The notes: generated from the letters alone by a model not told the origin. A stretch of 64,000 nucleotides of DNA from Leifsonia sp. TF02-11 (GCF_017565305.1 NZ_JAGEKP010000001.1:1-64000), one strand, 5' to 3'. Positions 19,551 through 28,771 are shown, counted from the first letter of the stretch. Translations and numbers: made by a program.

Positions 19551-20069
19551 GTGAACACACACTCGAAACGTCTGGATGCTATAGTGCACGATCCGTCCGC
19601 GCCCGTCCCCGCATCGCCCGATTCGTCGCGCGCCGGGCGGGTCAGGCCGCCGATGCTGATCGTCCTCGCGGTCATCCTCGCGCTCGAGGCGCTGCTGGTG
19701 ACCGGGCTCGCGCTCTGGCTGCTGTACGACCTTCTCACACTGACCCCCCAGTCGTACACCACCGCGATCGCCATCACGCTGCTCGTCGCGATCGGCGCGG
19801 CCTGGGTGATCGTCACGTTCGTCGGGATCCTGCGGCTGCACGCGTGGGCGCGGGCGTCGACGGTGACCATCCAGATCCTGATGGTCGCGGTCGCGGTCGG
19901 CAGCTTCCAGGGGCTGGTCGCGCGGCCCGATGTCGGCTGGGCGCTCCTCATCCCTGCCGTCGTCGCCTTCGTCCTCGCCCTCGCGCCGTCGGTTGTCCGC
20001 GCGACGGCCAGGGAGGTCGCTCCCGACGATGTAGACGACCACGGGCGAAACACGACGACACACGAATAG
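19551..20069 (+). CDS. Small four-helix membrane protein
   Basis: A 172-residue hypothetical protein: a polar N-terminus of ~33 residues, then four hydrophobic segments (about 34-57, 67-88, 98-118, 122-143) and a charged tail. It is not assigned to a family here. The GTG at 19551 was taken as start; GTG or ATG codons just before the first helix are alternatives, since no ribosome site is visible (GATAAC at 19542 could be a -10 of a leaderless message). Confidence 0.7.
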   Translation: MNTHSKRLDAIVHDPSAPVPASPDSSRAGRVRPPMLIVLAVILALEALLVTGLALWLLYDLLTLTPQSYTTAIAITLLVAIGAAWVIVTFVGILRLHAWARASTVTIQILMVAVAVGSFQGLVARPDVGWALLIPAVVAFVLALAPSVVRATAREVAPDDVDDHGRNTTTHE

Positions 20070-20105
20070 CGTCCGCATGGGAACAAGGCGCAGACTCGCT
20101 CTGTT

Positions 20106-20855
20106 ATGCACGGTATCGTGACTGAAACCTCCGCCCTCGCCTCCCCGTCCATCATCGAGACCGCGGAGGCCGGCTACGCCGACTGGCGCGCGTCGAGGCT
20201 CGCGTCCGTCGCAGCACCCACCGGGAACCTCGCCCTGATCGAGACCCGCTGGCTGCCGGACGGCGATACGACGACGGCCGAGCAGGCGCTCGAGGGGCAG
20301 CCCGCGACGGTGACCGCGACCGAGCTGACCCGGCGCAACCTCGACACGGGCGAGCCGGAGCGCGGCATCCGCCTGTGGGATGCGCAGTCACCCGCGATCC
20401 GTGCGTTCGAGACGATCGAGGCGTTCCCGTTCGACCCGTCCTGGGTTGTCGAGGCGCGCTTCACTCCGGTCGACGACGGGCGCACGATCCCCTTCGAGCA
20501 CATCCGCGACAACGGTCTGACGCGCGACCTCGTGGTGCCGGGCGACATCACCTTCGCCCGCGACGGCGTGGAGTACACGCTGAGCGCCTTCGACGACGAC
20601 GGCACTCTCCTGCTCGTGTTCGGCGACCCGACGAACGGCGCCGACGGCCCCGACGGCACGTACGCGTCCGGACGCTTCCTGTTCGTGACCCGCGACGGCG
20701 AGAACGCTGTGCTCGACTTCAATCGAGCCTTCGTGCCTCCGTGCGGCTTCTCCGACCAGTACAACTGTCCGTTGCCGCCGCGGAACAACCGCTTCGCCGT
20801 GCCCGTGACCGCGGGCGAGAAGCGCGTCGTGCTCCGCGACGGCACCGCTCACTGA
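20106..20855 (+). CDS. DUF1684 domain protein
   Basis: A 249-residue soluble protein of the DUF1684 type. Characteristic parts are the N-terminal YADWRASRLASV, the strand LLLVFGDPTNGADGPDGTYASGRFLFV and the cysteine-containing end FNRAFVPPCGFSDQYNCPLPPRNNRFAVPVTAGEK, which is the conserved signature. No enzymatic activity is established for the family. Start may be the ATG at 20106 or the GTG at 20118. It lies just upstream of the peptide ABC importer but has a 46-base gap and may be separate. Confidence 0.82.
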   Translation: MHGIVTETSALASPSIIETAEAGYADWRASRLASVAAPTGNLALIETRWLPDGDTTTAEQALEGQPATVTATELTRRNLDTGEPERGIRLWDAQSPAIRAFETIEAFPFDPSWVVEARFTPVDDGRTIPFEHIRDNGLTRDLVVPGDITFARDGVEYTLSAFDDDGTLLLVFGDPTNGADGPDGTYASGRFLFVTRDGENAVLDFNRAFVPPCGFSDQYNCPLPPRNNRFAVPVTAGEKRVVLRDGTAH

Positions 20856-20901
20856 CCTTCACCCCTCCCTTTCGCACTCCCCACAGCACAGGAGAACTCC
20901 G

Positions 20902-22401
20902 TTGAGAAAGACCCCCCTGCTCGCAACGCTCGCGATCGGCATCGCCGCAGCGCTCACCCTCGCCGGCTGCTCCGGCGCGTCATCGTCGTCCTCGGCCGGT
21001 GCCGATGCGTCGATCGCCGTCGGCTCGCTCTACGAGCCCGTCAACCTGGACAACACCGCGGGCGGAGGCCAGGGCGTCACCGAGGCGCTCAACGGCAACG
21101 TCTACGAGGGCATGTTCAAGCTCACCGACGACGGCGCGGTCGAGCCGCTGCTCGCGACGAAGTACACGGCCAGCGCCGACGGCCTGACGTACACCTTCAC
21201 CCTCCGCGACGGCGTGAAGTTCCACTCGGGCAAGCCGGTCACCAGCGCCGCCGTCAAGTCGAGCATCGAGCGCGTGCTCGCGAACGACTCGCAGTCGGCC
21301 CGCAAGTCGCAGCTCGCCGTCATCTCCGGCATCCAGACCCCGGACGACAAGACCGTCGTGATCTCGCTGAAGTCGCGCTCCATCTCGCTGCCCTACAACC
21401 TGAGCTACGTGTGGATCTACGGGCCGGGCACCACGAACTACAAGACGGCGGAGGACGGCACCGGCCCGTACACGCTGGGTACCTGGAAGCGCGGCAGCTC
21501 GCTCAGCCTCGAGCGCTGGAACGGCTACTGGGGGACCAAGGCGAAGAACAAGGAGGTCGTCTACGACTACTTCACCGACGCCAGTGCCCTCTCGAACGCC
21601 CTCCTCACCAACCAGGTCGACGTCGTCACCAGCATCCAGAGCCCGGACTCGCTGACCCAGTTCGAGGGCAACAAGAACTACACCATCAGCAACGGCCACT
21701 CGACGACGAAGGAGCTCCTGGCCTTCAACGACAAGGTCGCGCCGTTCGACAAGACCGAGGTCCGCAAGGCGGTCTACTCCGCGATCGACACCAAGAAGCT
21801 GCTGAACTCGATCTGGGGCAAGTACGGCACGCTCATCGGCTCGATGGTGCCGCCGAGCGACCCCTGGTACGAGGACCTCACGAAGGTGAACCCGTACGAC
21901 GTCTCGCTCGCCAAGAAGGAGCTGGCGGACGCCGGCTACCCGAACGGCTTCGCGTTCACACTCGACACCCCGACGTACGACCCGCACCCCGCGGTCGCCG
22001 AGTTCCTCAAGACGGAGCTCGCCAAGGTCGGCATCACGGTGAACATCAACTCCATCTCGGCCGACCAGTGGTACACGAAGGTGTTCAAGAACCACGACTT
22101 CACGGCGACCCTGCAGGAGCACGTCAACGACCGCGACGTGGTCTGGTACGGCAACCCCGACTTCTACTGGGGGTACGACAACCCGCAGGTCACCACCTGG
22201 GTGAACGAGGCGGAGCAGTCGGCCACCACGGCCGAGCAGACCGCGAAGCTCAAGCAGGTCAACGAGCAGATCGCCAAGGACGCCGCCAGCGCGTGGCTGT
22301 ACCTGTACCCGCAGATCGTCGTCGCGTCCAGCTCGGTGAGCGGCTACCCGGTGAACGGGCTCAACTCGCAGTTCTACGCGTACGACATCGTCAAGAAGTA
22401 A
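20902..22401 (+). CDS. ABC transporter substrate-binding lipoprotein (family 5)
   Basis: A 499-residue extracellular solute-binding protein of the SBP_bac_5 group, which binds oligopeptides, dipeptides, nickel chelates or opines. A signal peptide with lipobox LAGC (Cys23) anchors it to the membrane. The family region YEGMFKLTDDGAVEPLLATKY and TYTFTLRDGVKFHSGKPVT are clear. The start is a TTG at 20902 with AGGAGA 7 bases before it. It heads a five-gene operon with two permeases and two ATPases. The ligand cannot be read from sequence. Confidence 0.93.
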   Translation: MRKTPLLATLAIGIAAALTLAGCSGASSSSSAGADASIAVGSLYEPVNLDNTAGGGQGVTEALNGNVYEGMFKLTDDGAVEPLLATKYTASADGLTYTFTLRDGVKFHSGKPVTSAAVKSSIERVLANDSQSARKSQLAVISGIQTPDDKTVVISLKSRSISLPYNLSYVWIYGPGTTNYKTAEDGTGPYTLGTWKRGSSLSLERWNGYWGTKAKNKEVVYDYFTDASALSNALLTNQVDVVTSIQSPDSLTQFEGNKNYTISNGHSTTKELLAFNDKVAPFDKTEVRKAVYSAIDTKKLLNSIWGKYGTLIGSMVPPSDPWYEDLTKVNPYDVSLAKKELADAGYPNGFAFTLDTPTYDPHPAVAEFLKTELAKVGITVNINSISADQWYTKVFKNHDFTATLQEHVNDRDVVWYGNPDFYWGYDNPQVTTWVNEAEQSATTAEQTAKLKQVNEQIAKDAASAWLYLYPQIVVASSSVSGYPVNGLNSQFYAYDIVKK

Positions 22402-22434
22402 TCCACAGAGCGCGGACCCGCCGCGTTCTCCACT

Positions 22435-22472
22435 GATGCTCGGGGCGGCCGGAAACGGCCTCCCCGAGCATC
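22435..22472 (+). terminator. Intercistronic hairpin after the binding-protein gene
   Basis: A 17 bp stem with one mismatch (22435-22451 with 22456-22472) and GAAA loop lies between the binding-protein and first permease genes. Such hairpins often partly terminate or stabilise the upstream message so that more binding protein than permease is made. Confidence 0.75.
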
Positions 22473-22487
22473 TACGCTGAAACGATC

Positions 22488-23450
22488 ATGACCTCCTACC
22501 TCCTCCGCCGCACAGCGTTCCTCCTGGTGTCGCTGCTGCTCGCGATGGTGGTGCTCTTCTTCCTGCTGAGGGTGCTCCCGGGCGACCCGGCCAACGCGCT
22601 GCTGTCGGCGAGTGCGACGCCGGAGCAGATCAAGGCGGCACAGGAGCAGGTCGGCAGCAACCTCCCGCTGCCCGAGCAGTTCGCGAACTGGTTCGGGTCG
22701 CTGCTCACGCTGAACCTGGGGCAGTCGTTCATCACGTCGCTGCCGGTCGGGCCCGAGATCGCGTCCCGACTCGCGGTGACCGTTCCGCTGACGCTCCTGT
22801 CGTTCGTCCTGGCCCTCGTGCTCGCCCTCCCGATCGGCTTCGTCGCGGCGTGGAAGGCCGATCGCTGGTACGGTCTCGTGCTCTCCGCGTTCTCGCAGCT
22901 CGGCATCGCGGTGCCGGTCTTCTGGGTGGGGATCCTGCTCGTCGACGCCTTCGCGATCGACCTGAGATGGTTCCCGTCGGGAGGCTTCCCGCGCGACGAC
23001 TGGGCTGATCCCGCTGCCGCGCTGCAATCGCTGGCCCTGCCGGTGATCACCATCGCGATCGTGATGAGCGCGTCGATCGCACGGTATGTCCGCAGTGCGA
23101 CTCTCGACGTGATCGGCAGCGACTACCTCCGCAACGCGCGCGCCCTCGGGTCCGGGTTCGGCGGGGCGATGTGGAGGCACGGCCTGCGCAACGGCGCCGT
23201 TCCGATCATCTCCATCCTCGGCATCGAGCTCGCCACCACCTTCCTCGGCGCTGTGGTGGTCGAGAGCGTCTACACGCTGCCGGGGCTCGGAAGCATGCTG
23301 CTCACCGCCATCCGGCAGCACGATTATCCGGACATCCAGGGCATCCTCTTCGTCTCGACTCTGCTGGTTCTCATCGTCGGCTTCATCGCCGACATCGCCC
23401 AGCGCCTCATCGACCCGCGTCTGCGGCAGAGCATTTCGGGCAACCGATGA
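22488..23450 (+). CDS. ABC transporter permease, DppB type
   Basis: A 320-residue inner permease subunit with six predicted membrane helices. It begins MTSYLLRRTAFLLVSLLL, the typical DppB/OppB start, and has the EAA-type loop NARALGSGFGGAMWRHGLRNGAVPIIS that contacts the ATPases. It forms the channel with the next gene product. The stop overlaps the start of the second permease (ATGA). Its start lies 86 bases after the binding-protein gene, past a hairpin. Confidence 0.93.
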   Translation: MTSYLLRRTAFLLVSLLLAMVVLFFLLRVLPGDPANALLSASATPEQIKAAQEQVGSNLPLPEQFANWFGSLLTLNLGQSFITSLPVGPEIASRLAVTVPLTLLSFVLALVLALPIGFVAAWKADRWYGLVLSAFSQLGIAVPVFWVGILLVDAFAIDLRWFPSGGFPRDDWADPAAALQSLALPVITIAIVMSASIARYVRSATLDVIGSDYLRNARALGSGFGGAMWRHGLRNGAVPIISILGIELATTFLGAVVVESVYTLPGLGSMLLTAIRQHDYPDIQGILFVSTLLVLIVGFIADIAQRLIDPRLRQSISGNR

Positions 23451-24325
23451 GCGCCGTGGTGGAGCAGGCCGCGCAGACGGCGCCGGACCCGCGGGAGCGG
23501 GCCGCCCGGCGTGCGCGGAGGTCGGTCACCCTCGGGGTGGGGCTGACACTCGTCGGCCTGGTCGTGCTCGTCGCGGCGCTCTCGTTCGTGTGGCTCCCGT
23601 ATGCGCAGGGCGACACGTCGGGGGGTCGTCTGCAGGGTCCGGGCGGTGCCCACTGGCTGGGCACCGACCGCTTCGGCCGCGATCTGACGACTCAGCTGAT
23701 GATCGGTGCCAGGATCGCACTGGCCGTGGGAGTCGGCGCTGTCGTCGTCGGTGCGATCATCGGCATCACCATCGGGCTGCTGGCCGCGTTCGCCAGCCGC
23801 TGGCTCGATGACACGATCTCCGCCGTGCTCGACATCATCATCGCCTTCCCCGTGCTGCTGCTCGCCATGCTCATCGTCGCGGCGCAGGGAGCGTCGCTCG
23901 GCACGGCGATCCTCGCGATCGGTCTGGCGATGTCCGCCGTCGTCGCGCGGCTCACCAGAGTGCTGGCCAAGCGGGTCCTCGCGCAGCAGTACGTCACGGC
24001 CGCGCGCACGTCGGGGACCTCGTGGGCCGGAGTCGTGGGGCGCCACGTCCTCCCGAACATCTGGCCGACGCTGGGCGTGAACCTCGCGCTCCAGTTCGGC
24101 GTCGCCGTGCTCGCCGAGGCGAGCCTGTCGTACCTCGGCCTCGGCGCTCCGCCGCCCAACGCGTCGTGGGGGCGACTTCTCCAAGAGGCGCAGGGCACCG
24201 TCGCCGTGGCGCCGGTCGGTGCGATCGCCCCCGGCGTCGCGCTGGTCGTCCTCGTCGTCGGCGTGAACCTGGTGGCCGACGGCCTGCGCGACGTCGCGGA
24301 CCCGACCAGGAGGAGATCGCGATGA
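23447..24325 (+). CDS. ABC transporter permease, DppC type
   Basis: A 292-residue second permease. After a charged N-terminus (about 25 residues) and one helix comes the DppC signature HWLGTDRFGRDLTTQLMIGARIAL, then helices and the EAA loop YVTAARTSGTSWAGVVGRHVLPNI. ATG at 23447 overlaps the preceding stop, and its own stop overlaps the start of the first ATPase gene (ATGA), so the whole operon is [15 protein letters not shown] coupled. Confidence 0.93.
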   Translation: MSAVVEQAAQTAPDPRERAARRARRSVTLGVGLTLVGLVVLVAALSFVWLPYAQGDTSGGRLQGPGGAHWLGTDRFGRDLTTQLMIGARIALAVGVGAVVVGAIIGITIGLLAAFASRWLDDTISAVLDIIIAFPVLLLAMLIVAAQGASLGTAILAIGLAMSAVVARLTRVLAKRVLAQQYVTAARTSGTSWAGVVGRHVLPNIWPTLGVNLALQFGVAVLAEASLSYLGLGAPPPNASWGRLLQEAQGTVAVAPVGAIAPGVALVVLVVGVNLVADGLRDVADPTRRRSR

Positions 24326-25110
24326 TCCTCGACGTCCAGGGGCTGCGGGTGTCGGCGCGTGACGGATCGGCGCTGGTCGACGGCGTCTCGTTCCGTCTCG
24401 ACGCGGGCGAGCGCCTCAGCCTGATCGGCGAGTCCGGGTCGGGCAAGTCGCTTACTTCGTTCGCTATCACCGGGCTGCTGCCCGAGGGGCTCAGCGCGAG
24501 CGGGAGCGTGGAGCTGGCCGGTGTCCAGGTCGTCGGAGCGAAAGAGCGCGTGCTCGTCCCACTGCGCGGGCGCACGGCCTCCACAGTCTTCCAGGAGCCG
24601 CTGACGGCCCTCGACCCGCTCATGCGGCTCGGAGCGCAGGTCGCGGAACCCCTGCGCCGACACCTCGGCCTGCGTGGTTCCGCCCTGCGCGACGCCGTCC
24701 ACGCCGCCCTCGAGGAGGTGCGGCTGCCCGATCCCGAGCGGATCGCACGCGCGTACCCGCACGAGATCTCCGGCGGCCAGCGGCAGCGGGTCGCCATCGC
24801 GGCCGCCCTCGCGTGCCGCCCTCAGCTGCTGATCGCCGACGAGCCGACCACCGCGCTCGACGTGACGGTGCAGGCCGACATCCTCGCGCTCCTCGACGCG
24901 CTCGTGGCCGAGCGTGGAATGGCGCTGCTCTTCGTCAGCCACGACCTCGCCGTGGTGTCGAAGCTCACCGAGCGCGCGCTGGTGCTGCGCGGCGGACGAG
25001 TCGTGGAGGAGAACACGATCGAGCGCATCCTCACCGCCCCGGCCGATCCCTACACCGCCGAACTCGTCCGCAGCGCGCGCGAGCTGGACTCCGCACTGGA
25101 GGTGCCGTGA
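24322..25110 (+). CDS. ABC transporter ATPase, DppD type
   Basis: A 262-residue ATPase with Walker A GESGSGKS, Q-loop VFQEPLTALDP, signature SGGQRQRVAIA, Walker B LLIADEPT and the H-loop SHDLAVV. It powers the importer together with the following ATPase. At 262 residues it is shorter than most DppD proteins (~320) because the C-terminal oligopeptide-transporter extension with its iron-sulfur cysteines is absent. Start ATG 24322 overlaps the upstream stop. Confidence 0.93.
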   Translation: MILDVQGLRVSARDGSALVDGVSFRLDAGERLSLIGESGSGKSLTSFAITGLLPEGLSASGSVELAGVQVVGAKERVLVPLRGRTASTVFQEPLTALDPLMRLGAQVAEPLRRHLGLRGSALRDAVHAALEEVRLPDPERIARAYPHEISGGQRQRVAIAAALACRPQLLIADEPTTALDVTVQADILALLDALVAERGMALLFVSHDLAVVSKLTERALVLRGGRVVEENTIERILTAPADPYTAELVRSARELDSALEVP

Positions 25111-25871
25111 CCGCCGTCCTCGAACTCCGCGACGCGGGCTTCCGCTACCGGCGCGCCGCAGCCCCCGCCCTCGACGGGGTCGCACTCGCCGTCGAACCGG
25201 GTCGCAGCGTCGGCCTGGTGGGCGAGTCCGGCGCGGGAAAGACCACGGTGCTCTCGCTGCTCCTCGGCCTGGCATCGCCGACCTCCGGGGCCGTCCTGTT
25301 CGACGGTGCGCCGCTCGACCGACGCGACCGCACAGTGATGCGGGAGTTCCGCCGCAGCGTGCAAACCGTCTTCCAAGACCCGTACTCGTCGCTCGACCCC
25401 CGGCAGAGCGTCGGCAGGATCGTCGGCGAACCGCTCGCCTCGCTCCGGATCGCCTCCGGAGCCGATGCACGCGAGCGGGTGGCGGAGGCACTGCGCGCTG
25501 TGGCGCTCCCGGCGGATGCCGCCGACAGGTACCCGCACGAGTTCTCCGGGGGCCAACGCCAGCGCATCGCCATCGCCCGCGCGATCGTCTCGCGCCCGCG
25601 GGTGCTCCTGGCCGACGAACCGGTGAGCGCCCTCGACGTCACCACGCGCATCCAGATCATCGAGCTGCTCGGTCGGCTCGCTGCGGCCGAGGGGATGACC
25701 ATCGTGATGGTCTCGCACGACCTCAGCGTCGTGGCCTCGCTATGCGAGCAGACCGTGGTGCTCCAGGGCGGCTGGGTGGTCGAACAGGGACGCACAGCCG
25801 ACGTGCTCGGTTCACCGACCGACCCGTACACCCGGCGCCTGCTGGCGTCGGTGCCGCGCCTGCCGGCGTAG
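25107..25871 (+). CDS. ABC transporter ATPase, DppF type
   Basis: A 254-residue ATPase, second of the heterodimeric pair: Walker A GESGAGKT, Q-loop VFQDPYSSLDPRQ, signature SGGQRQRIAIA, Walker B VLLADEPVSALDV, H-loop SHDLSVV. GTG at 25107 overlaps the stop of the preceding gene. It is the last gene of the importer operon and converges on the tetR gene with a 29-base gap. Confidence 0.93.
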   Translation: MTAVLELRDAGFRYRRAAAPALDGVALAVEPGRSVGLVGESGAGKTTVLSLLLGLASPTSGAVLFDGAPLDRRDRTVMREFRRSVQTVFQDPYSSLDPRQSVGRIVGEPLASLRIASGADARERVAEALRAVALPADAADRYPHEFSGGQRQRIAIARAIVSRPRVLLADEPVSALDVTTRIQIIELLGRLAAAEGMTIVMVSHDLSVVASLCEQTVVLQGGWVVEQGRTADVLGSPTDPYTRRLLASVPRLPA

Positions 25872-25900
25872 CGAAGGTACACCGCGGTCGCACACGAGAC

Positions 25901-26623
25901 TCAGCTCCCGTCGGTGGCGCCTCGCAGCAGCAGGTCCAGCGTGAAGTCGAAACGCTCGTGGCCGGAGCCAGACGTCAGCGCGTCCGCGTGCGCCACGGTG
26001 TTCGGGAACAGGGTCGGCGGCAGCATCCGCAGCCGCTCGGCCAATTCGCCGGCGTCGCGCGCGGGCTCGCCGTCGCGCTCCTCCGCCTGCTCGCGCAGGG
26101 AGTGCTCCAGGCTGTATGCGCTCACGTACAGGAAGGCCGCGTCGATCGTCCACGCCGCCCGGTCGGCGTCGACCCCGGCGACGAGCAGGATCGAGAGCAG
26201 GCCCTCACTGATCCGCATGGTCTCCAGGCTGTGCGGTGCCGCGGTGAAGGCGGCGGCAGAGATGCCCGGATAGCGGAGGTACTGGTCGCGGAGGCCTCGG
26301 CACACGTCGAGGAACTGTGCGCGCCAGTCGGTCGCTGACGCGTCGGGGAGGGGGACGGCCGCGCAGAGCCGGCCGATCAGCAGGTCGTCGAGCTGCGCCT
26401 TGTTGCGCACGTGCGCGTAGAGCGAGGCCGGGCCGGTTCCGAGCGCGACCGCGATGCGCCGCATCGTGAGAGCGTCGAAGCCCTCCGACTCGATGATGTC
26501 GAACGCGACATCGACGATGCGCTCTGCGCTCAGCGGCTCCTTGCGGGTGCGGCCGGGCGTGGCCCTCTCGAGGGCGGCGACCCGCTCGGCCCATCGCTCC
26601 TGTGCGCTCGTCCGCTCGGTCAT
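25901..26623 (-). CDS. TetR family transcriptional regulator
   Basis: A 240-residue repressor. The N-terminal helix-turn-helix (about 34-80) has the TetR pattern LSAERIVDVAFDIIESEGFDALTMRRIAVALGTGPASLYAHVRNKAQLDDLL; the C-terminal ~150 residues form the ligand domain of the TetR_C_1 type seen in TetR(tetracycline)-like proteins. It is divergent from an MFS drug pump, and three palindromes in the 113-base gap are likely its operators. The expected logic is repression of the pump and itself until a toxic ligand binds. Confidence 0.92.
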   Translation of the reverse strand: MTERTSAQERWAERVAALERATPGRTRKEPLSAERIVDVAFDIIESEGFDALTMRRIAVALGTGPASLYAHVRNKAQLDDLLIGRLCAAVPLPDASATDWRAQFLDVCRGLRDQYLRYPGISAAAFTAAPHSLETMRISEGLLSILLVAGVDADRAAWTIDAAFLYVSAYSLEHSLREQAEERDGEPARDAGELAERLRMLPPTLFPNTVAHADALTSGSGHERFDFTLDLLLRGATDGS

Positions 26624-26640
26624 GCCGTCAGCCTAGCAGT

Positions 26641-26716
26641 TTGACACGAACGGCGTTCGGTAGTAGAACAGTGTTCGTTTGAGCGAACACTGTTCGCCTT
26701 GATCGAACGCCGTCCG
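26641..26716. promoter_or_regulatory. TetR operator palindromes and pump promoter
   Basis: An inverted repeat with 12-base arms gaacagtgttcg / cgaacactgttc (26666-26677 and 26684-26695, 6-base spacer) is flanked by related sites cgaacggcgttcg (26647-26659) and cgaacgccgtccg (26704-26716). TTGACA at 26641-26646 and TAGAAC at 26664-26669, 17 bases apart, could be the -35 and -10 of the pump gene. Repressor bound here would cover this promoter. Confidence 0.75.
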
Positions 26717-26736
26717 CCCAGAAAAGGAGGGTCCCC

Positions 26737-28185
26737 ATGTCATCCGAGCCCCGGTTGGCCGAGTCGCCCGTCGCCGCGCGCCGTTCGCCGCAGACGCTCC
26801 GCGAGGCCTGGATCGCCTTGGCCGGACTGTCAGCCGTCTTCCTCGTCGAGATGCTCGACAACTCGATCCTCAACGTCGCGCTGCCCACCATCGGCCGGAG
26901 CCTGAACGCCTCGACCGTCGCGCTGCAGTGGGTGACCGGGGTCTACGCCGTCGTCTTCGGCGGGCTCATGCTCGCCTTCGGTGCGGTTGCCGACCGCTTC
27001 GGACGCCGACGCGTCATGCTCATCGGCCTCGCGCTTCTCGGCCTCGCGAGCCTCGCCACGTTCTGGGTCACCGACGCGGGCGAGCTGATCGCCGTGCGCG
27101 CGGCGATGGGCGTGGCCGCCGGGATGACGACGCCGGGCTCCGCCGCGCTGGCGTTCCGTCTCTTCGACACCGAGAGCCTGCAGGTGCGGGCGATCACCCT
27201 CATCTCCACCGTCGGTCTCGTCGGGCTGGCGGTCGGCCCGACGCTCGGCGGGCTGGTGCTCGCGGTGGCGCCGTGGCAAGTGCTGCTGCTCGTGAACGTC
27301 CCTGTCGCGGTGATCGCGGCCGTCGGGATCCGCTTCGGGATCGCGAAGGACGACCCGGCTGACCTGCACCGGGAACCCGCGGACATCGTCGGCGGCCTGC
27401 TCGGAACGGCGACCATCGTGCTCGCTCTCGTGGCGCCCACCCTGTTCGTCAATACCGGCGCGCGCTCCTGGGCGCCGTGGGCCGTCACGGCCGGAGCCCT
27501 GGTCAGCGCAGTGCTGTTCGTGCTGCGCGAGCGCTCGGCGCGGCATCCGCTGCTCGATCTCGCCCTCGTCGCACGGCCGCTCGTGTCGAGCGGGCTCGCC
27601 TACAAGGCGGCGACCGGTGTGGCGATGGCGGGCATGGGGTACCTCGTGACGCTCCAGCTCCAGCTCGACTGGGGATGGCCTCCCGCCCTTGCGGCGCTCG
27701 GCATGCTGCCGCAGGTCGCCGTCTTGATCGGGCTGGGGCCGTTCGTCGACCCGTTCGTGACGCGTGTCGGGATCGTGCGGGCGGCGTGGCTCAGCTCCGC
27801 CGCCGTCGTCGCCGGGCTCGCGGTCTACACGGCGCTCGGCGGATTCGGCTACGTCTGGGTGGCGCTCGCGCTCGCGCTGGTCGCAGCGGGACTCCGGGTG
27901 AACGGCGTCGTGGCGGCCGTCAACGTCATCGGCGGCCTGCCGGCCGACCGCACCACGATCGGCGCCGCCCTCACCGACACGTCGTCGGAGGTCGCCTCCG
28001 CCCTGGGGATCGCCGTTGCCGGAACCGTGCTCGCCACCCTGTTCGCCGGCGACATCACGAGCTCCCACTGGACGATCGAGCAGACGGACCAGTTCCGCAC
28101 CGCTGTCACGATCGCCGGCGCCCTGCTCACCGCCGCGTCGGCCCTCCTCGTCGCCTTCGGCATCGCCCGGTCCCGCCGCCGCTGA
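26737..28185 (+). CDS. MFS drug efflux transporter, DHA2 type
   Basis: A 482-residue membrane protein with about 14 hydrophobic segments, as in DHA2 (14-helix) drug:proton antiporters. Motif A is recognisable as GAVADRFGRRRVML between helices 2 and 3, and helix 1 contains EMLDNSILNVALPTIG, typical of the group. AAAAGGAGGG gives a near-perfect ribosome site. The divergent TetR gene and shared operators suggest substrate-induced efflux. The substrate is unknown. Confidence 0.93.
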   Translation: MSSEPRLAESPVAARRSPQTLREAWIALAGLSAVFLVEMLDNSILNVALPTIGRSLNASTVALQWVTGVYAVVFGGLMLAFGAVADRFGRRRVMLIGLALLGLASLATFWVTDAGELIAVRAAMGVAAGMTTPGSAALAFRLFDTESLQVRAITLISTVGLVGLAVGPTLGGLVLAVAPWQVLLLVNVPVAVIAAVGIRFGIAKDDPADLHREPADIVGGLLGTATIVLALVAPTLFVNTGARSWAPWAVTAGALVSAVLFVLRERSARHPLLDLALVARPLVSSGLAYKAATGVAMAGMGYLVTLQLQLDWGWPPALAALGMLPQVAVLIGLGPFVDPFVTRVGIVRAAWLSSAAVVAGLAVYTALGGFGYVWVALALALVAAGLRVNGVVAAVNVIGGLPADRTTIGAALTDTSSEVASALGIAVAGTVLATLFAGDITSSHWTIEQTDQFRTAVTIAGALLTAASALLVAFGIARSRRR

Positions 28186-28243
28186 CGAGACGTGAGTGAT
28201 CGCAGGAACCGGGCACCCGATTCCTGCGACCTGTCACGTCTCG
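28186..28243. terminator. Bidirectional hairpin between MFS gene and bcp
   Basis: Arms cgagacgtga (28186-28195) and tcacgtctcg (28234-28243) enclose an inner stem cgcaggaa / ttcctgcg (28201-28208, 28221-28228). It starts right after the MFS stop and faces the bcp 3' end, so it can end transcription from both sides. Confidence 0.8.
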
Positions 28244-28259
28244 GAGGCGGAGCGCGGCG

Positions 28260-28733
28260 TCAGTCCAGGCCGAGCTTCTTGCGGAGGGAGGCGACGTGGC
28301 CGGTCGCCTTGACGTTGTAGAGGGGGAGGCGCACAGTGCCGTCCGGGTTCAGCACGAAGGTCGAGCGGATGACGCCGGTGACCGTCTTGCCGTAGAGCTT
28401 CTTCTCTCCGTAGGCGCCGTAGGCGTTGTGGACGGCGAGGTCCTCGTCCGACAGCAGCGGGAAGTTGAGGCGCTCCTGCTCCTGGAACTCCTTGTTCTTC
28501 GCCGGCGCGTCCTTGGAGATGCCGATGACTTTGTAGCCGCTGGAAGCGAGCGAGTTGAGGTTGTCGCGGAAATCGCACGCCTCGGTGGTGCAGCCCGGCG
28601 TCATCGCCGCCGGGTAGAAGTACACGATCACGTTGTCGCCTGTGTAATCGGCGAGCGAGACGGGGGAGCCGTCCTGGTCGGCGAGCGTGAATGCGGGAGC
28701 GGGCTGTCCAGCCTCGAGTCGAACCTCAGTCAT
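28260..28733 (-). CDS. bcp: Thiol peroxidase Bcp (PrxQ type)
   Basis: A 157-residue peroxiredoxin that reduces hydrogen and organic peroxides using thioredoxin. The active-site region YFYPAAMTPGCTTEACDFRDN holds the peroxidatic Cys48 and a resolving Cys53 five residues later, the alpha-helical 2-Cys PrxQ arrangement. The ATG at 28731-28733 fits the family start MTEVRLEAGQPAPAFTL. It is near sigH, which in actinobacteria governs thiol stress genes, but the intervening genes are aroA and rsgA. Confidence 0.94.
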   Translation of the reverse strand: MTEVRLEAGQPAPAFTLADQDGSPVSLADYTGDNVIVYFYPAAMTPGCTTEACDFRDNLNSLASSGYKVIGISKDAPAKNKEFQEQERLNFPLLSDEDLAVHNAYGAYGEKKLYGKTVTGVIRSTFVLNPDGTVRLPLYNVKATGHVASLRKKLGLD

Positions 28734-28771
28734 GCCTCCATTCTGCCTCGCGCACGGCGAACGTCGGTCGC

